Part shown: positions 11,927 through 20,199 of the stretch, one piece after another
Layout: each line of letters begins with the position of its first letter
How positions within the stretch are numbered: the first letter of the stretch is position 1
NCBI GenBank assembly: GCA_003105015.1
Contig: PQAF01000003.1
Span: 218,884 to 282,883 of the forward strand
Source of the DNA: Rhodocyclales bacterium
GTDB taxonomy: Bacteria; Pseudomonadota; Gammaproteobacteria; Burkholderiales; Rhodocyclaceae
Direction of reading: 5' to 3'
Length of the DNA stretch: 64,000 bases
Notes under the pieces: model-generated
What the model saw: only the letters and a program-made list of their open reading frames with translations
What the model was told of the DNA's origin: nothing
Database searches by the model: none
Made by a program: the position numbers and the translations under genes

Positions 11927-12793
11927 ATGGATTTCGCCTTTTTCCTCATCCAGCTGCTCAACGGCCTGCAATACGGCCTGCTGCTGTTTCTCGTCGCCTC
12001 CGGGCTGACGCTGATCTTCGGCATCATGGGCATCATCAACCTGGCCCACGGCAGCTTCTACATGCTCGGCGCCTACCTGGCCTGGTGGCTCGCCAGCCTG
12101 ACCGGCAGCCTCCTCGCGGCCGTTCTCGTCGCGGTGCCGCTCACCGTCCTCTTCGGCATGGCGCTGGAATGGCTGCTGATCCGCCGCCTCTATGAGCGCG
12201 ACCACCTGTTCCAGGTGCTGCTCACCTACGGCCTGATCCTGGTCTTCGAGGAGATGCGCAGCATCCTCTGGGGCGACGATGTGCACGGCGTGCCGGTGCC
12301 GGCGCTGCTGAACGCCTCGATCCCGCTGACGGAGAACCTGTCCTATCCGGTGTACCGGCTGTTCATCTCCGCCGTCTGCCTGCTGCTGGCCCTCGGCCTC
12401 TACCTGCTGATCGCGCGCACGCGGCTCGGCATGATGATCCGCGCCGGCGCCAGCAACCGCGACATGGTCCAGTCCCTCGGCATCAACATCAAGTTCCTCT
12501 ACACCCTGGTCTTCGCCATCGGCGTGGCGCTGGCGGCCTTCGCCGGCATGATCAACGCGCCGCTCTCCTCGGTGTTCCCCAACATGGGCGGGCAGGTGCT
12601 GATCATCTGCTTCGTGGTGGTGGTGATCGGCGGCATCGGCTCGGTGAAGGGCGCCATGGTCGCCTCGCTCATGATCGGCCTCGCCGACACCTTCGGCCAG
12701 GTGCTGCTGCCGGAAGTGGCCGGCATGATCGTCTACCTGCTGATGGCCGTGGTGCTGGTGTGGCGGCCGGCCGGCCTGTTCGGGAGGGCCTGA
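11927..12793 (+). CDS. livH: branched-chain-type ABC transporter permease LivH
   Basis: Inner-membrane permease, 288 aa, with about eight hydrophobic segments and family signatures such as INLAHGSFYMLGAY near residue 40 and a GGIGSVKGAM loop near 230. It would form the membrane channel with LivM (starts 2 bp later). The gene follows the inverted C-run repeat and precedes livM, livG and livF in a tight operon, so it is most likely part of the aromatic acid importer. Confidence 0.93.
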   Translation: MDFAFFLIQLLNGLQYGLLLFLVASGLTLIFGIMGIINLAHGSFYMLGAYLAWWLASLTGSLLAAVLVAVPLTVLFGMALEWLLIRRLYERDHLFQVLLTYGLILVFEEMRSILWGDDVHGVPVPALLNASIPLTENLSYPVYRLFISAVCLLLALGLYLLIARTRLGMMIRAGASNRDMVQSLGINIKFLYTLVFAIGVALAAFAGMINAPLSSVFPNMGGQVLIICFVVVVIGGIGSVKGAMVASLMIGLADTFGQVLLPEVAGMIVYLLMAVVLVWRPAGLFGRA

Positions 12794-12794
12794 G

Positions 12795-13811
12795 GTGGCT
12801 GATTCGCGCCGGTCGCTCACCGTCTTCCTCGCCGCGGCGCTGCTGCTGGCGCTGTTCCCGCTCTTCGGCGGCACCTTCTACATCCAGCTCATCGCCAAGG
12901 TGATGATCCTGGCCATCTTCGCCATGAGCCTGGATCTCCTGATCGGCTATACCGGGCTGGTGAGTTTCGGCCATGCCGCCTATTTCGGGCTGGCCGGCTA
13001 CGCGCTGGCCCTGCTGGGGCCGAAATACGAGGCGGCCAGCCTGTGGTGGTCGCTGCCGGCGGCGATGGGGGTGTGCGCGCTGTTCGCGCTCCTCACCGGC
13101 CTGCTGGTGCTGCGCACCAAGGGCATCTTCTTCATCATGGTGACGCTGGCCTTCGCCCAGATGCTGTTCTTCGTCTTCCACGACACCAAGCTCGGCGGCG
13201 GTTCCGACGGCATCTACATCTACAACAAGCCGGAACTGAAGATCGGCGACTTCGCACTGGCCAACCTCGACAAGACCGAGCATTTCTACTGGCTCGTGCT
13301 GATCCTGATGCTGGCCGTCTACCTGCTGCTGCGCCGCGTGCTCGGCTCGACCTTCGGCCGCGCCCTGGTCGGCATCAAGGTCAACGAGCACCGCATGCAG
13401 GCGCTCGGCTTCCCCGTCTTCCGCTACAAGCTGGCGAGCTACGTGCTGGCCGGCGCGCTGGGCGGGCTCTCCGGCTACCTCGCGGCGGTGCAGTTCGGCT
13501 TCGTCAACCCGGAGATCCTGTCCTGGCACAAGTCCGGCGCCGTGATGATGATGGTCATCCTAGGCGGCATGGGTACGCTCTACGGCCCGGTGCTCGGCGC
13601 CTTCGCCTTCGTGCTGCTGCAGGAAGCCTTCTCCAACCAGGCCTGGTTCGGTCCCTGGGCCAAGCACTGGCAGCTGGCCATGGGCATCTTCGTCATCCTG
13701 GTGGCGATGTACCTGCCGCAGGGTCTGGCCGGCCTGATGCAGCGCTTCGGGCGCAAGCCGGAAGCCGAAGCCGTGGAAGCGGCCGAGGACGCGCCGGAGA
13801 ACAAGCCGTGA
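12795..13811 (+). CDS. livM: branched-chain-type ABC transporter permease LivM
   Basis: Second permease subunit, 338 aa, starting with GTG one base after the livH stop. It has about ten membrane segments and the LivM-type motifs GYTGLVSFGHAAYFG (near 50) and GGMGTLYGPVLGA (near 255). The C-terminal 25 residues are hydrophilic and rich in Glu/Ala. The start of livG overlaps its stop codon, showing translational coupling in the SBP-HMGF importer operon. Confidence 0.93.
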   Translation: MADSRRSLTVFLAAALLLALFPLFGGTFYIQLIAKVMILAIFAMSLDLLIGYTGLVSFGHAAYFGLAGYALALLGPKYEAASLWWSLPAAMGVCALFALLTGLLVLRTKGIFFIMVTLAFAQMLFFVFHDTKLGGGSDGIYIYNKPELKIGDFALANLDKTEHFYWLVLILMLAVYLLLRRVLGSTFGRALVGIKVNEHRMQALGFPVFRYKLASYVLAGALGGLSGYLAAVQFGFVNPEILSWHKSGAVMMMVILGGMGTLYGPVLGAFAFVLLQEAFSNQAWFGPWAKHWQLAMGIFVILVAMYLPQGLAGLMQRFGRKPEAEAVEAAEDAPENKP

Positions 13812-14569
13812 GCGGCCCGATCCTGCGCACCACCGAACTGACCAAGCGCTTCGGCGGCCTCACCGCCGTCGACAAGGTGTCGCTGGAACTGCATGTCGGC
13901 GAAGTGCATGCCGTCATCGGGCCCAACGGCGCCGGCAAATCGACCCTGACCAACCTGCTCTCCGGCGACCTGCCGCCGACCTCCGGCAGCGTGCAGTTCG
14001 AGGGCCGCGACATCGCCGGGCTGAAGTCCGACACCATTTCCCGCCTCGGCGTCGGCCGCAGCTACCAGAAGACCAACATCTTCCTGCCCTTCACGGTGTT
14101 TGAAAATTGTCGTTTGGCCGCGCAGTCGCGCACGCCGCGCGCCTGGCGCGTCTGGCAGGGCACCGGCGCCTTCGGCGACATCAACCGCCTGGCCGAGGAG
14201 GCCATGGAGGCGGCCGGGCTGGCGCACCGGCGCGACCGCGTCGCCGCCACGCTCTCGCACGGCGAGCAGCGCCAGCTGGAGATCGCCATGTGCCTGGCGA
14301 CGCGGCCGCGCCTGCTCCTGCTCGACGAGCCGCTCGCCGGCATGGGCCCGCACGAATCCCACCGCATGGTCGAACTGATCAAGAAACTGAGCGAAGGCCA
14401 CGCCATTATGCTCATCGAGCACGACATGGATGCCGTCTTCGCCGTGGCGCACAAGCTGACCGTGATGGTCAACGGCGAAGTGATCGAATCCGGCGTGCCC
14501 GAGGCCGTGCGCAACAGCCCGGCCGTGCAGCTCGCCTACCTCGGCGGGGAGGACAACCTCCATGGCTGA
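13808..14569 (+). CDS. livG: ABC transporter ATPase LivG
   Basis: 253-aa ATP-binding subunit starting with GTG at 13808 and overlapping livM by 4 bp. Walker A is GPNGAGKST (near residue 38) and Walker B is LLLLDEPLAGMG. The signature motif is the degenerate LSHGEQRQLE of LivG proteins. It overlaps livF by 8 bp and pairs with LivF to energise the importer. A much longer open frame upstream in the same phase is only antisense-type noise over livM. Confidence 0.93.
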   Translation: MSGPILRTTELTKRFGGLTAVDKVSLELHVGEVHAVIGPNGAGKSTLTNLLSGDLPPTSGSVQFEGRDIAGLKSDTISRLGVGRSYQKTNIFLPFTVFENCRLAAQSRTPRAWRVWQGTGAFGDINRLAEEAMEAAGLAHRRDRVAATLSHGEQRQLEIAMCLATRPRLLLLDEPLAGMGPHESHRMVELIKKLSEGHAIMLIEHDMDAVFAVAHKLTVMVNGEVIESGVPEAVRNSPAVQLAYLGGEDNLHG

Positions 14570-15275
14570 ACTGCTCCTCGAAGCCCACGGCCTGCACAGC
14601 TTCTACGGCGTCAGCCACATCCTGCACGGCGTCGACTTCACGGTCGCGCGCGGCGAATGCATCGGCCTGATGGGCCGCAACGGCATGGGCAAGACCACGC
14701 TGATCAAGTCGATGCTCGGCCTGGTGCGGCCGAAGCAGGGCGCCGTCCGCGTGCGCGGCAAGGAGATGACCCACGCCGCGCCGCACGCCATCGCCCGCGC
14801 CGGCATCGCCTACGTGCCGGAAGGGCGCGGCATCTTCCCCAACCTCACGGTACGCGAGAACCTCGTCATGGCGGCGCGCCCCGGCGTCGACGGCCGCAAG
14901 GAATGGGACTTCGACCGCGTCATGGCGACCTTCCCGCGGCTGGGCGAGCGCATCAACAACGGCGGCGCCCAGCTTTCCGGCGGCGAGCAGCAGATGCTCA
15001 CCATCGGCCGCGCCCTGATGACCAACCCCGACCTGCTCATCCTCGACGAAGCGACCGAGGGCCTCGCCCCGCTCATCGCGAAGGAGATCTGGAACATCAT
15101 CCGCACCATCCGCGCCTCCGGCATCGCCACGGTGATCGTCGACAAGAACTACGGTGCCGTGATGGCGCTCGCCGACCGCAGCGTGGTGATCGTCAAGGGC
15201 CGCGTCGTCTTCGCCGGCACCTCGAACGAGCTGTCCGACAACGAAGAACTGATGCACCGCTTCCTCGGCGTTTGA
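14562..15275 (+). CDS. livF: ABC transporter ATPase LivF
   Basis: 237-aa second ATPase of the benzoate-linked importer. Walker A is GRNGMGKTT with the catalytic lysine intact, signature LSGGEQQM near residue 140, Walker B LLILDEATEGL. The ATG overlaps the end of livG. The next gene, an alpha/beta hydrolase, begins 3 bp after its stop, so it probably shares the transcript. Confidence 0.93.
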   Translation: MAELLLEAHGLHSFYGVSHILHGVDFTVARGECIGLMGRNGMGKTTLIKSMLGLVRPKQGAVRVRGKEMTHAAPHAIARAGIAYVPEGRGIFPNLTVRENLVMAARPGVDGRKEWDFDRVMATFPRLGERINNGGAQLSGGEQQMLTIGRALMTNPDLLILDEATEGLAPLIAKEIWNIIRTIRASGIATVIVDKNYGAVMALADRSVVIVKGRVVFAGTSNELSDNEELMHRFLGV

Positions 15276-15278
15276 ACG

Positions 15279-16049
15279 ATGCAGGAAGGCTTCGTCTCGG
15301 CCGCCGGCCACAAGCTCGAATACCGCCTCATCCCCGCCCACCAGGTCAACCGTCCGACCCTGGTCTTCCTGCACGAGGGCCTCGGCTCGCTGGCGATGTG
15401 GCGCGACTTCCCGGCGAAAGTGGCCGCCGCCACCGGCTGCCGCACGCTGGTGTACTCGCGCTACGGCTACGGCCAGTCCGATCTGCTCGCCGAATCCTTC
15501 GGCGTGCGCTACATGCACGACGAGGCGCTCATTGCGCTGCCCGAGTTGCTCGACAAGCTCGGCATCGACAAGCCGGTGCTGGTCGGCCATTCCGACGGCG
15601 GCTCCATCGCGCTGATCCACGCCGGCGGGGCGGGCCGCGCAGTCGCCGGCCTCATCCTCATGGCGCCGCACGTCTTCGTCGAGGACATTTCCATCGCCAG
15701 CATCGCCCAGGCCAAGGTCGCCTTCGAGACCACCGACCTCGCGCAGAAGCTCGGCAAGTACCACCGCGATCCGGTGAAAACCTTCTGGGGCTGGAACGAC
15801 ATCTGGCTGCATCCCGATTTCCGCGCTTGGAACATCGAGGAGGTCCTGCCGAAGGTAACCTGCCCGGTGCTCGCACTTCAGGGCGAGGACGACGAGTACG
15901 GCACCCCGGCGCAGGTCGAAGCCATCCGCAGGCAGGCGGCAGGCGAGGTCGAAGTCCTCATGCTCGCCGACTGCCGCCACTCCCCGCACAAGGACCAGCC
16001 CCAGGCCACGCTCGACGCGATGGCGGGGTTCATCGAGCGGATCAGTTAG
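15279..16049 (+). CDS. alpha/beta hydrolase at the end of the importer operon
   Basis: 256-aa soluble hydrolase. The nucleophile elbow is GHSDGGS (Ser near residue 109), the acid is probably in GEDDEYG and the histidine in DCRHSPHKD. It is tightly linked (3 bp) to livF, so a role on an imported aromatic or on benzoyl-CoA-type thioesters is plausible; box clusters often contain such a hydrolase or thioesterase. The last 77 bp, plus a 21-bp internal piece, are duplicated downstream at 16563-16659, on the far side of hicAB. Confidence 0.88.
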   Translation: MQEGFVSAAGHKLEYRLIPAHQVNRPTLVFLHEGLGSLAMWRDFPAKVAAATGCRTLVYSRYGYGQSDLLAESFGVRYMHDEALIALPELLDKLGIDKPVLVGHSDGGSIALIHAGGAGRAVAGLILMAPHVFVEDISIASIAQAKVAFETTDLAQKLGKYHRDPVKTFWGWNDIWLHPDFRAWNIEEVLPKVTCPVLALQGEDDEYGTPAQVEAIRRQAAGEVEVLMLADCRHSPHKDQPQATLDAMAGFIERIS

Positions 16050-16072
16050 AAGTCAGTCGCTGCGGGACGGCT
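16048..16072 (+). repeat. 25-bp dispersed repeat, copy C
   Basis: AGAAGTCAGTC, N8, ACGGCT, starting inside the hydrolase stop codon and ending on the stop codon of hicA. Confidence 0.7.
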
Positions 16073-16283
16073 ACAGGTCTTCCGGGGTAATGCCGGTGTG
16101 CTTGGCGATGCGGGCGAGCATTCTCGGCCCGATTTCTTCGCTGTCATGAAAGGCGAAGACGAAGTCCGTCCAGCCGTCGCGGCTAAGGGTGCGGTGCGAA
16201 CCGGACTGGCGCTTGAGTTTCCACCCGATGCCAAACAAGGCGGCAAGCAGACGCTTGGCCTTGACGGCGGGCCATTGACTCAT
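16071..16283 (-). CDS. hicA: HicA-type mRNA interferase toxin
   Basis: 70-aa HicA-fold toxin that cleaves mRNA at ribosomes. The conserved histidine sits in GSHRTLS (about residue 30) and the domain ends KHTGITPEDL, typical of the family. It overlaps hicB by 4 bp (ATGA). The antitoxin gene comes first, which occurs in one of the two known hicAB orders. The pair sits between the hydrolase gene and a decayed copy of its 3' end. Confidence 0.9.
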   Translation of the reverse strand: MSQWPAVKAKRLLAALFGIGWKLKRQSGSHRTLSRDGWTDFVFAFHDSEEIGPRMLARIAKHTGITPEDL

Positions 16284-16489
16284 GCGGCAAGGGGAATGGA
16301 AATGCTGATTTCAACAGGGCGCGACTCGCCATGCTCAAGGCGCTCGGCCATGGCGCGAAGGGCAAGCACTTCCGCCTTCGCCATGGCTTCCTCCGCCGTG
16401 CTGCCGTAGCTCAATACGCCGGGCAGCTGCGGAACCTCGGCGATCCAGCGGCCATCGGTTTCCTCTTCGCACTCGATGGTGAAATTCAT
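16280..16489 (-). CDS. hicB: HicB-type antitoxin
   Basis: 69-aa antitoxin with the partial RNase-H-like HicB fold (ECEEETDGRWIAEVPQLPGV, then GSTAEEAMAKAE). It lacks an obvious C-terminal DNA-binding helix, so it is a short version. GGAG seven bases upstream supports the start. A possible -10 (TACAAT, 16523-16518 on the minus strand) lies upstream, but no convincing -35 is seen. Confidence 0.9.
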   Translation of the reverse strand: MNFTIECEEETDGRWIAEVPQLPGVLSYGSTAEEAMAKAEVLALRAMAERLEHGESRPVEISISIPLAA

Positions 16490-16562
16490 GATCGATCTCC
16501 GGTAGAGGGTTGTGAGGATTGTAACCCGTTCCGCGTCCGGAACATCGGGGAATACCTGGCGA

Positions 16563-16659
16563 TGATTACCTGCCCTGTGTTAGCCGCCACTCCCCACACA
16601 AGGACCCGTCCCAGGCCACGCTCGACGCGATGGCGGGGTTCATAGAGCGGATCAGCTAG
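16563..16659 (+). pseudogene. decayed duplicate of the 3' end of the alpha/beta hydrolase
   Basis: 16583-16659 matches 15973-16049 closely, including the stop codon (TAG). The preceding 20 bases match 15855-15875 (encoding TCPVL). The 97 bp that lie between these parts in the intact gene are missing, which shifts the frame. The following 25-bp repeat copy is duplicated too. The fragment cannot encode a protein and marks the far side of the hicAB segment. Confidence 0.8.
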
Positions 16660-16684
16660 AAAAGTCAGCCGCCGCAAGGCGGCG
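16660..16684 (+). repeat. 25-bp dispersed repeat, copy D
   Basis: AAAAGTCAGCC, N8, GCGGCG directly after the stop of the hydrolase remnant. It contains a small stem (GCCGCC with GGCGGC). Confidence 0.7.
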
Positions 16685-16690
16685 CGTTCC

Positions 16691-17014
16691 TCACTTGAGG
16701 ATGGGACGGAGGTCTTCCAGCTTGTCGAAGAGGTGCCAGACGTACTGGTCCGTGCCTTTTTCCCGGTGCGGATGCAGGTCGGCGAGTTTCGGGTCGTTGC
16801 AGTAGTTGTCGAACGCCTCCTTCGACGCCCACTCGACGAGGATGAGCACCTGACGCGGCGCGACGTCGCCCACGGCGGCCTCGCGGAACTTGCCGAGGGC
16901 GACCACGCGCCCGCCATGCGCGGCCACTTCCCGGGCCGAGCGCTTCGAGTAGGCCAGGTACTCCTCCTTGTCGGAGACGTTGAAGAGATTGAGGGCGTAG
17001 ACGGGGCTGGTCAT
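16691..17014 (-). CDS. DUF1330-like small protein
   Basis: 107-aa ferredoxin-like-fold protein resembling the DUF1330/dimeric alpha-beta barrel family (VYALNLFNVSDKEEYLAYS, later LILVEWASKEAF). The start at 17014 is preferred because GGAG is eight bases upstream; the ATG six bases earlier is too close to it. Members are often small oxygenase-like or stress proteins, and no function can be given here. It is a solitary gene between the hydrolase remnant and a GNAT gene. Confidence 0.75.
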   Translation of the reverse strand: MTSPVYALNLFNVSDKEEYLAYSKRSAREVAAHGGRVVALGKFREAAVGDVAPRQVLILVEWASKEAFDNYCNDPKLADLHPHREKGTDQYVWHLFDKLEDLRPILK

Positions 17015-17071
17015 CGGCATTGCTCCAATCAGGCAAGTCAGCGACTTGGGTTCTGGGAATCAACTTTCGGG

Positions 17072-17653
17072 TCAGGTCTCATTCGGGTCAGGCCGTACTA
17101 AATGGGTCAGCTTCGTTTTTCTTGGAGGGATGCGAAGCTGACCCTCTTGCCTCTCGAATGCCGCGTGGAAAACGACGGCGCCCTGCGGCATGGGGCCATC
17201 GAAGGGCAGGGCGAAGAAGAATTCCGGCGGCACGCCTTCGAGCGCCAGGCCCGGCGCATTCCTGAAGCCGAATTGGCGGTAATAGTCCGGATGCCCGACC
17301 AGGCAGCATCCCCGGGCATGCATGTCCTTCAGCCGCGACAGGCCTTCCTTCACCAGGGCCCGGCCGATGCCCTGCCGCTGAAGCTCCGGCAGCACCGACA
17401 CCGGCCCCAGGCCGTACCAGTCCCGGGCGCCGTCCGAGAATGTCACGGGAGAGAAGGCAATGTGGCCCACCACGCGGCCGTCCAGTTCGGCGACGAGCGA
17501 CACCGCAAGCGCGCCGGCGGCGCGCAGCGCCGCGACGATGAACTGCTCGGTGTGATGGCTGATCTCCAGGGTTTTGAAAGCGACGACCGTTACTTCCGAG
17601 ATGGCGCTCTCGTCGGCGCTGGATTCGTTCCTGATGAGGATCTTCGGGTTCAT
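17072..17653 (-). CDS. GNAT family N-acetyltransferase
   Basis: 193-aa acetyltransferase with the acetyl-CoA loop RQGIGRALV near residue 104 and the GNAT strand pattern before it (VGHIAFSPV). The last 20 or so residues are encoded by DNA containing three GGGTCAG direct repeats (17044-17095), so the natural C-terminus may have been replaced by repeat sequence. Substrate unknown. It is monocistronic. Confidence 0.85.
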   Translation of the reverse strand: MNPKILIRNESSADESAISEVTVVAFKTLEISHHTEQFIVAALRAAGALAVSLVAELDGRVVGHIAFSPVTFSDGARDWYGLGPVSVLPELQRQGIGRALVKEGLSRLKDMHARGCCLVGHPDYYRQFGFRNAPGLALEGVPPEFFFALPFDGPMPQGAVVFHAAFERQEGQLRIPPRKTKLTHLVRPDPNET

Positions 17654-17936
17654 GGGTGCTGCAAAAAAGAAATCGACACCAGTACCTTTAGGTTCTTATA
17701 CCGCCGCGAGCAGCGATGACAACAGGAGAGTTCGCCGCAGCAGCACAGGTGGATGCGATTGGTGCCGTCCACAGTGGAGGTCAGGAGCGCTGCGCGGCTT
17801 TATCGCGCAGCGTCCCTCTCGGCCGGCGGGTTAGAGCGCACTGCTTGCAGGTGGTGACCAACCATCGAAGAACCATTCTGATTCCTTGCGGCAGCGAAGC
17901 CACTACGTGGAAAGAATGAGGGAATGGTAATTGGGA
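17654..17936. other. intergenic, lower GC, no convincing gene
   Basis: GC content drops after the GNAT gene. The only notable element is a perfect 8-bp hairpin (GCTGCGCG with CGCGCAGC around GCTTTAT) near 17790-17812. Short open frames here lack ribosome sites and recognisable products. Confidence 0.5.
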
Positions 17937-18170
17937 TCATCGTTGCCAAGGCTGTGTGGGTTCGAGTGATTTTCGATACAAATTATCTTCCTCGACGGCA
18001 GCTTTAGCTCTGGCACGAGCAAGTGGTATGAGACCAAGCATGGCGATTAGAGGAAAGATGACTACCCATGAGTACGAGGACTCCACAGACGATAGGAGAA
18101 TTACAGACAAGGCTCCGCAAGTCGCGATGAGCAGTATCATCGAGAAGTGGATTCTGAGTGACTTCTTCAT
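17937..18170 (-). CDS. small two-helix membrane protein (hypothetical)
   Basis: A 77-aa frame predicts two hydrophobic segments (about 10-28 and 34-52) followed by a charged tail. Codon use is less GC-biased than the neighbours. No strong ribosome site precedes the ATG and I recognise no family. It is plausible as a small inner-membrane protein but may be spurious. Confidence 0.4.
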   Translation of the reverse strand: MKKSLRIHFSMILLIATCGALSVILLSSVESSYSWVVIFPLIAMLGLIPLARARAKAAVEEDNLYRKSLEPTQPWQR

Positions 18171-18369
18171 GGGGCGTTTATCCGGCGGAGTATTCGCGCA
18201 CTAACAGTAAGTGATCGGATCCTGCGGTCCAAACATTCTTTATCGATCCGGACACCATAATGCCACCGTAATCAATTGACGGGCAATGGGTTTCGTTTCG
18301 GTCCGTCCGCATAGCAACGCCGATATTCGGGGGCGCGGCTGAAGCTGCCGCCGCCGGGAAGCGCAAGAC
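18171..18369. other. intergenic region upstream of the SDR gene, nothing recognised
   Basis: Low-GC stretch without a supported gene. It ends at dispersed-repeat copy E, about 45 bp before the SDR start. Confidence 0.5.
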
Positions 18370-18394
18370 AAAAGTCAGTCCCCACGATACGGCG
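18370..18394 (+). repeat. 25-bp dispersed repeat, copy E
   Basis: AAAAGTCAGTC, N8, ACGGCG; a near-consensus copy between the low-GC region and the SDR gene. Confidence 0.8.
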
Positions 18395-18438
18395 CATATT
18401 CGCGTCTGCGCCATAATGCACGCTGGCAAGGAGGCGAT

Positions 18439-19251
18439 ATGACCGACTTCAAGAATCGACGCGTGCTGATCACCGGCGCCGCCAGCGGCATCGGGCATCT
18501 GCTGGCGTTGCGCATCGCGGCGAAGGGCGGGCGGCTGATCCTTTGGGATGTGGATGAGGCGCACCTGGCCGGCGTCGCGGCGGAGATCGCCGCCGCCGGC
18601 GGGCAGGCGTCGGCGTATGCCTGCAACCTCGCCGATCGGGCGTCCATCGAGACCGCTGCCGCGCGCACGCTCGCGGACCACGGCACGGTCGACGTGCTCA
18701 TCAACAACGCCGGCATCGTCGACGGCAAGCGCCTGCTGGAGGCGACCGACGCCGAGATCGAGCGCACCTTCGCGGTGAACACCCTGGCGCCGTTCCGCAC
18801 GGTGCGCGCCTTCCTGCCCGGCATGCTGGCGCAGGGGGCGGGGCACATCGTCACCATCGCCTCGGCCGCGGGCATCGCCGCCGTGCCGCGCCTGGCCGAC
18901 TACTCGGCGAGCAAGGCCGCCGCCATCGCCTTCGACGAATCGCTGCGGCTGGAATTCGCGCACGACGGCGTGCCGGTGAAGACGACCGTGGTCTGCCCCT
19001 TCTACGTCGCCACCGGCATGTTCGAGGGCGTGCGCACGCGCTTTCCGCTGCTGCTGCCGATCCTGCGGCCGGAGGCAGTCGCCGACCGCATCGTGCGCGC
19101 CATCGAGCGCAACGAGGCGCGGCTGATCCTGCCCTGGTTCGTGCGCAACGTCTTCCCGCTGCGCCTGCTGCCGGTGGCGTGGTTCGACGCGCTGATGAGC
19201 TTCTTCGGCGTGACGAAGAGCATGGACGAGTTCACGGGCAGGAAGCACTAA
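18439..19251 (+). CDS. short-chain dehydrogenase/reductase
   Basis: 270-aa classical SDR. The NAD(P) loop is TGAASGIG (residues 12-19), the NNAG motif is near 92, and the catalytic YSASK (Tyr near 155) is present. The C-terminal 60 residues have a hydrophobic, Arg-rich segment (PWFVRNVFPLRLLP), suggesting membrane association as in retinol or sterol dehydrogenase-like SDRs. AAGGAGGCGAT precedes the ATG. It leads a small group with DUF1304 and pyridoxamine-oxidase-like genes; substrate unknown. Confidence 0.9.
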   Translation: MTDFKNRRVLITGAASGIGHLLALRIAAKGGRLILWDVDEAHLAGVAAEIAAAGGQASAYACNLADRASIETAAARTLADHGTVDVLINNAGIVDGKRLLEATDAEIERTFAVNTLAPFRTVRAFLPGMLAQGAGHIVTIASAAGIAAVPRLADYSASKAAAIAFDESLRLEFAHDGVPVKTTVVCPFYVATGMFEGVRTRFPLLLPILRPEAVADRIVRAIERNEARLILPWFVRNVFPLRLLPVAWFDALMSFFGVTKSMDEFTGRKH

Positions 19252-19271
19252 AACCACAACAAGGAGAGACC

Positions 19272-19628
19272 ATGACAACCGCCGCCAACATCGCCGTCGC
19301 GCTGGTCGCGCTGCTGCACCTGTATTTCCTCGTGCTGGAGATGTTCTACTGGGACAAGCCGCTCGGCCGGCGCGCCTTCGGCCTGACGCCGGAGTTCGCC
19401 GCGGCCTCGAAGAACCTCGCCGCGAACCAGGGCCTGTACAACGGCTTTCTCGCCGCCGGCCTGGTGTGGGGGCTGTGGCTGGGCGCGGCCGGCACGCCGA
19501 TCAAGGTGTTCTTCCTCGGCTGCGTGATCGTCGCCGGCGTCTTCGGCGCGCTCACCGCCAGCCGCAAGATCCTCTGGGTGCAGGCGCTGCCCGGCGCCAT
19601 CGCGCTTGGCCTGGTGCTGGCCTCGTGA
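19272..19628 (+). CDS. DUF1304 family membrane protein
   Basis: 118-aa protein with four predicted membrane helices, the DUF1304 pattern (FLVLEMFYWDKP near residue 20, ASKNLAANQGLYNGFLA). The ATG at 19272 follows AAGGAGAG. It overlaps the next gene by 4 bp and follows the SDR by 20 bp, so the three are probably co-transcribed. Function unknown. Confidence 0.88.
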   Translation: MTTAANIAVALVALLHLYFLVLEMFYWDKPLGRRAFGLTPEFAAASKNLAANQGLYNGFLAAGLVWGLWLGAAGTPIKVFFLGCVIVAGVFGALTASRKILWVQALPGAIALGLVLAS

Positions 19629-20176
19629 GCAACGCCCCGCAGGTCCGCCGCACCGACAAGCTGATGTCCGAGGCGGGCGTCGCCGAACTGCTGGCCGGCG
19701 GCTATTGCGGCAGGCTGGCGACGGTGGGCGCGGACGGCTGGCCCTATGCCTGCCCGCTGCTCTACGTCTGGCTGGACGGAGAAATCTGGGTGCACAACGC
19801 CCGCGCGCAGGGCCACCTGCGCAGCAACATCGACCACGCGGCGAAGGTCTGCTTCGAGATCGACGAGGCGGGCGAGGTGTTCCCCTACGGCCGCTTCGAC
19901 TGCGACACCTCCATTGCCTACCGCAGCGTGGTGGCTTTCGGCCGCATCCGCATCGTCGACGACCCGGCGCGCAAGGCGGCGTTCTTCGACGCGCTGATGG
20001 CGAAGTACTTCCCGCCGGCGTCGGGGCGGCCGAAGGGCTTCTATCCCCGCCTCGGCGACACGACGGTGTACGCCATCGCCGTCGAGCGCATGACCGGCAA
20101 GGAGACCGCGCTGCCGGCGCCGGACAAGCGCTGGCCGGCAGCGGACTTCACGCGCTCGCCGGACGTGAAAGGGTAA
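19625..20176 (+). CDS. pyridoxamine 5'-phosphate oxidase-like flavin/heme-binding protein
   Basis: 183-aa split-barrel protein starting with GTG that overlaps the DUF1304 stop. The N-terminal part (YCGRLATVGADGWPYACPLLY) and GHLRSNIDHAAKVCFEID follow the PPOX/nitroimidazole-resistance (NimA-like) flavin-binding fold. The role is probably FMN-dependent reduction or flavin storage; the substrate is unknown. Its stop codon lies within dispersed-repeat copy F, which also supplies the stop of the convergent gene. Confidence 0.82.
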   Translation: MSNAPQVRRTDKLMSEAGVAELLAGGYCGRLATVGADGWPYACPLLYVWLDGEIWVHNARAQGHLRSNIDHAAKVCFEIDEAGEVFPYGRFDCDTSIAYRSVVAFGRIRIVDDPARKAAFFDALMAKYFPPASGRPKGFYPRLGDTTVYAIAVERMTGKETALPAPDKRWPAADFTRSPDVKG

Positions 20177-20199
20177 AAGTCAGTCGCTGCGGGGCGGCG
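20175..20199 (+). repeat. 25-bp dispersed repeat, copy F (carries two stop codons)
   Basis: AAAAGTCAGTC, N8, GCGGCG between convergent genes. It overlaps the TAA of the gene on the left (20174-20176) and contains the TGA of the minus-strand gene (20180-20182). Confidence 0.75.

Noticed and set aside
17770..17850. Sequence resembling an integron attC site (CGCGCAGC hairpin, GGGTTAGAG)
   Set aside because: The GTTRRRY core is imperfect, there is no matching partner site and no integrase; not supported.
17716..17919. A 67-codon plus-strand frame after the GNAT gene
   Set aside because: No ribosome site, no recognisable product, and it crosses a hairpin; treated as intergenic.
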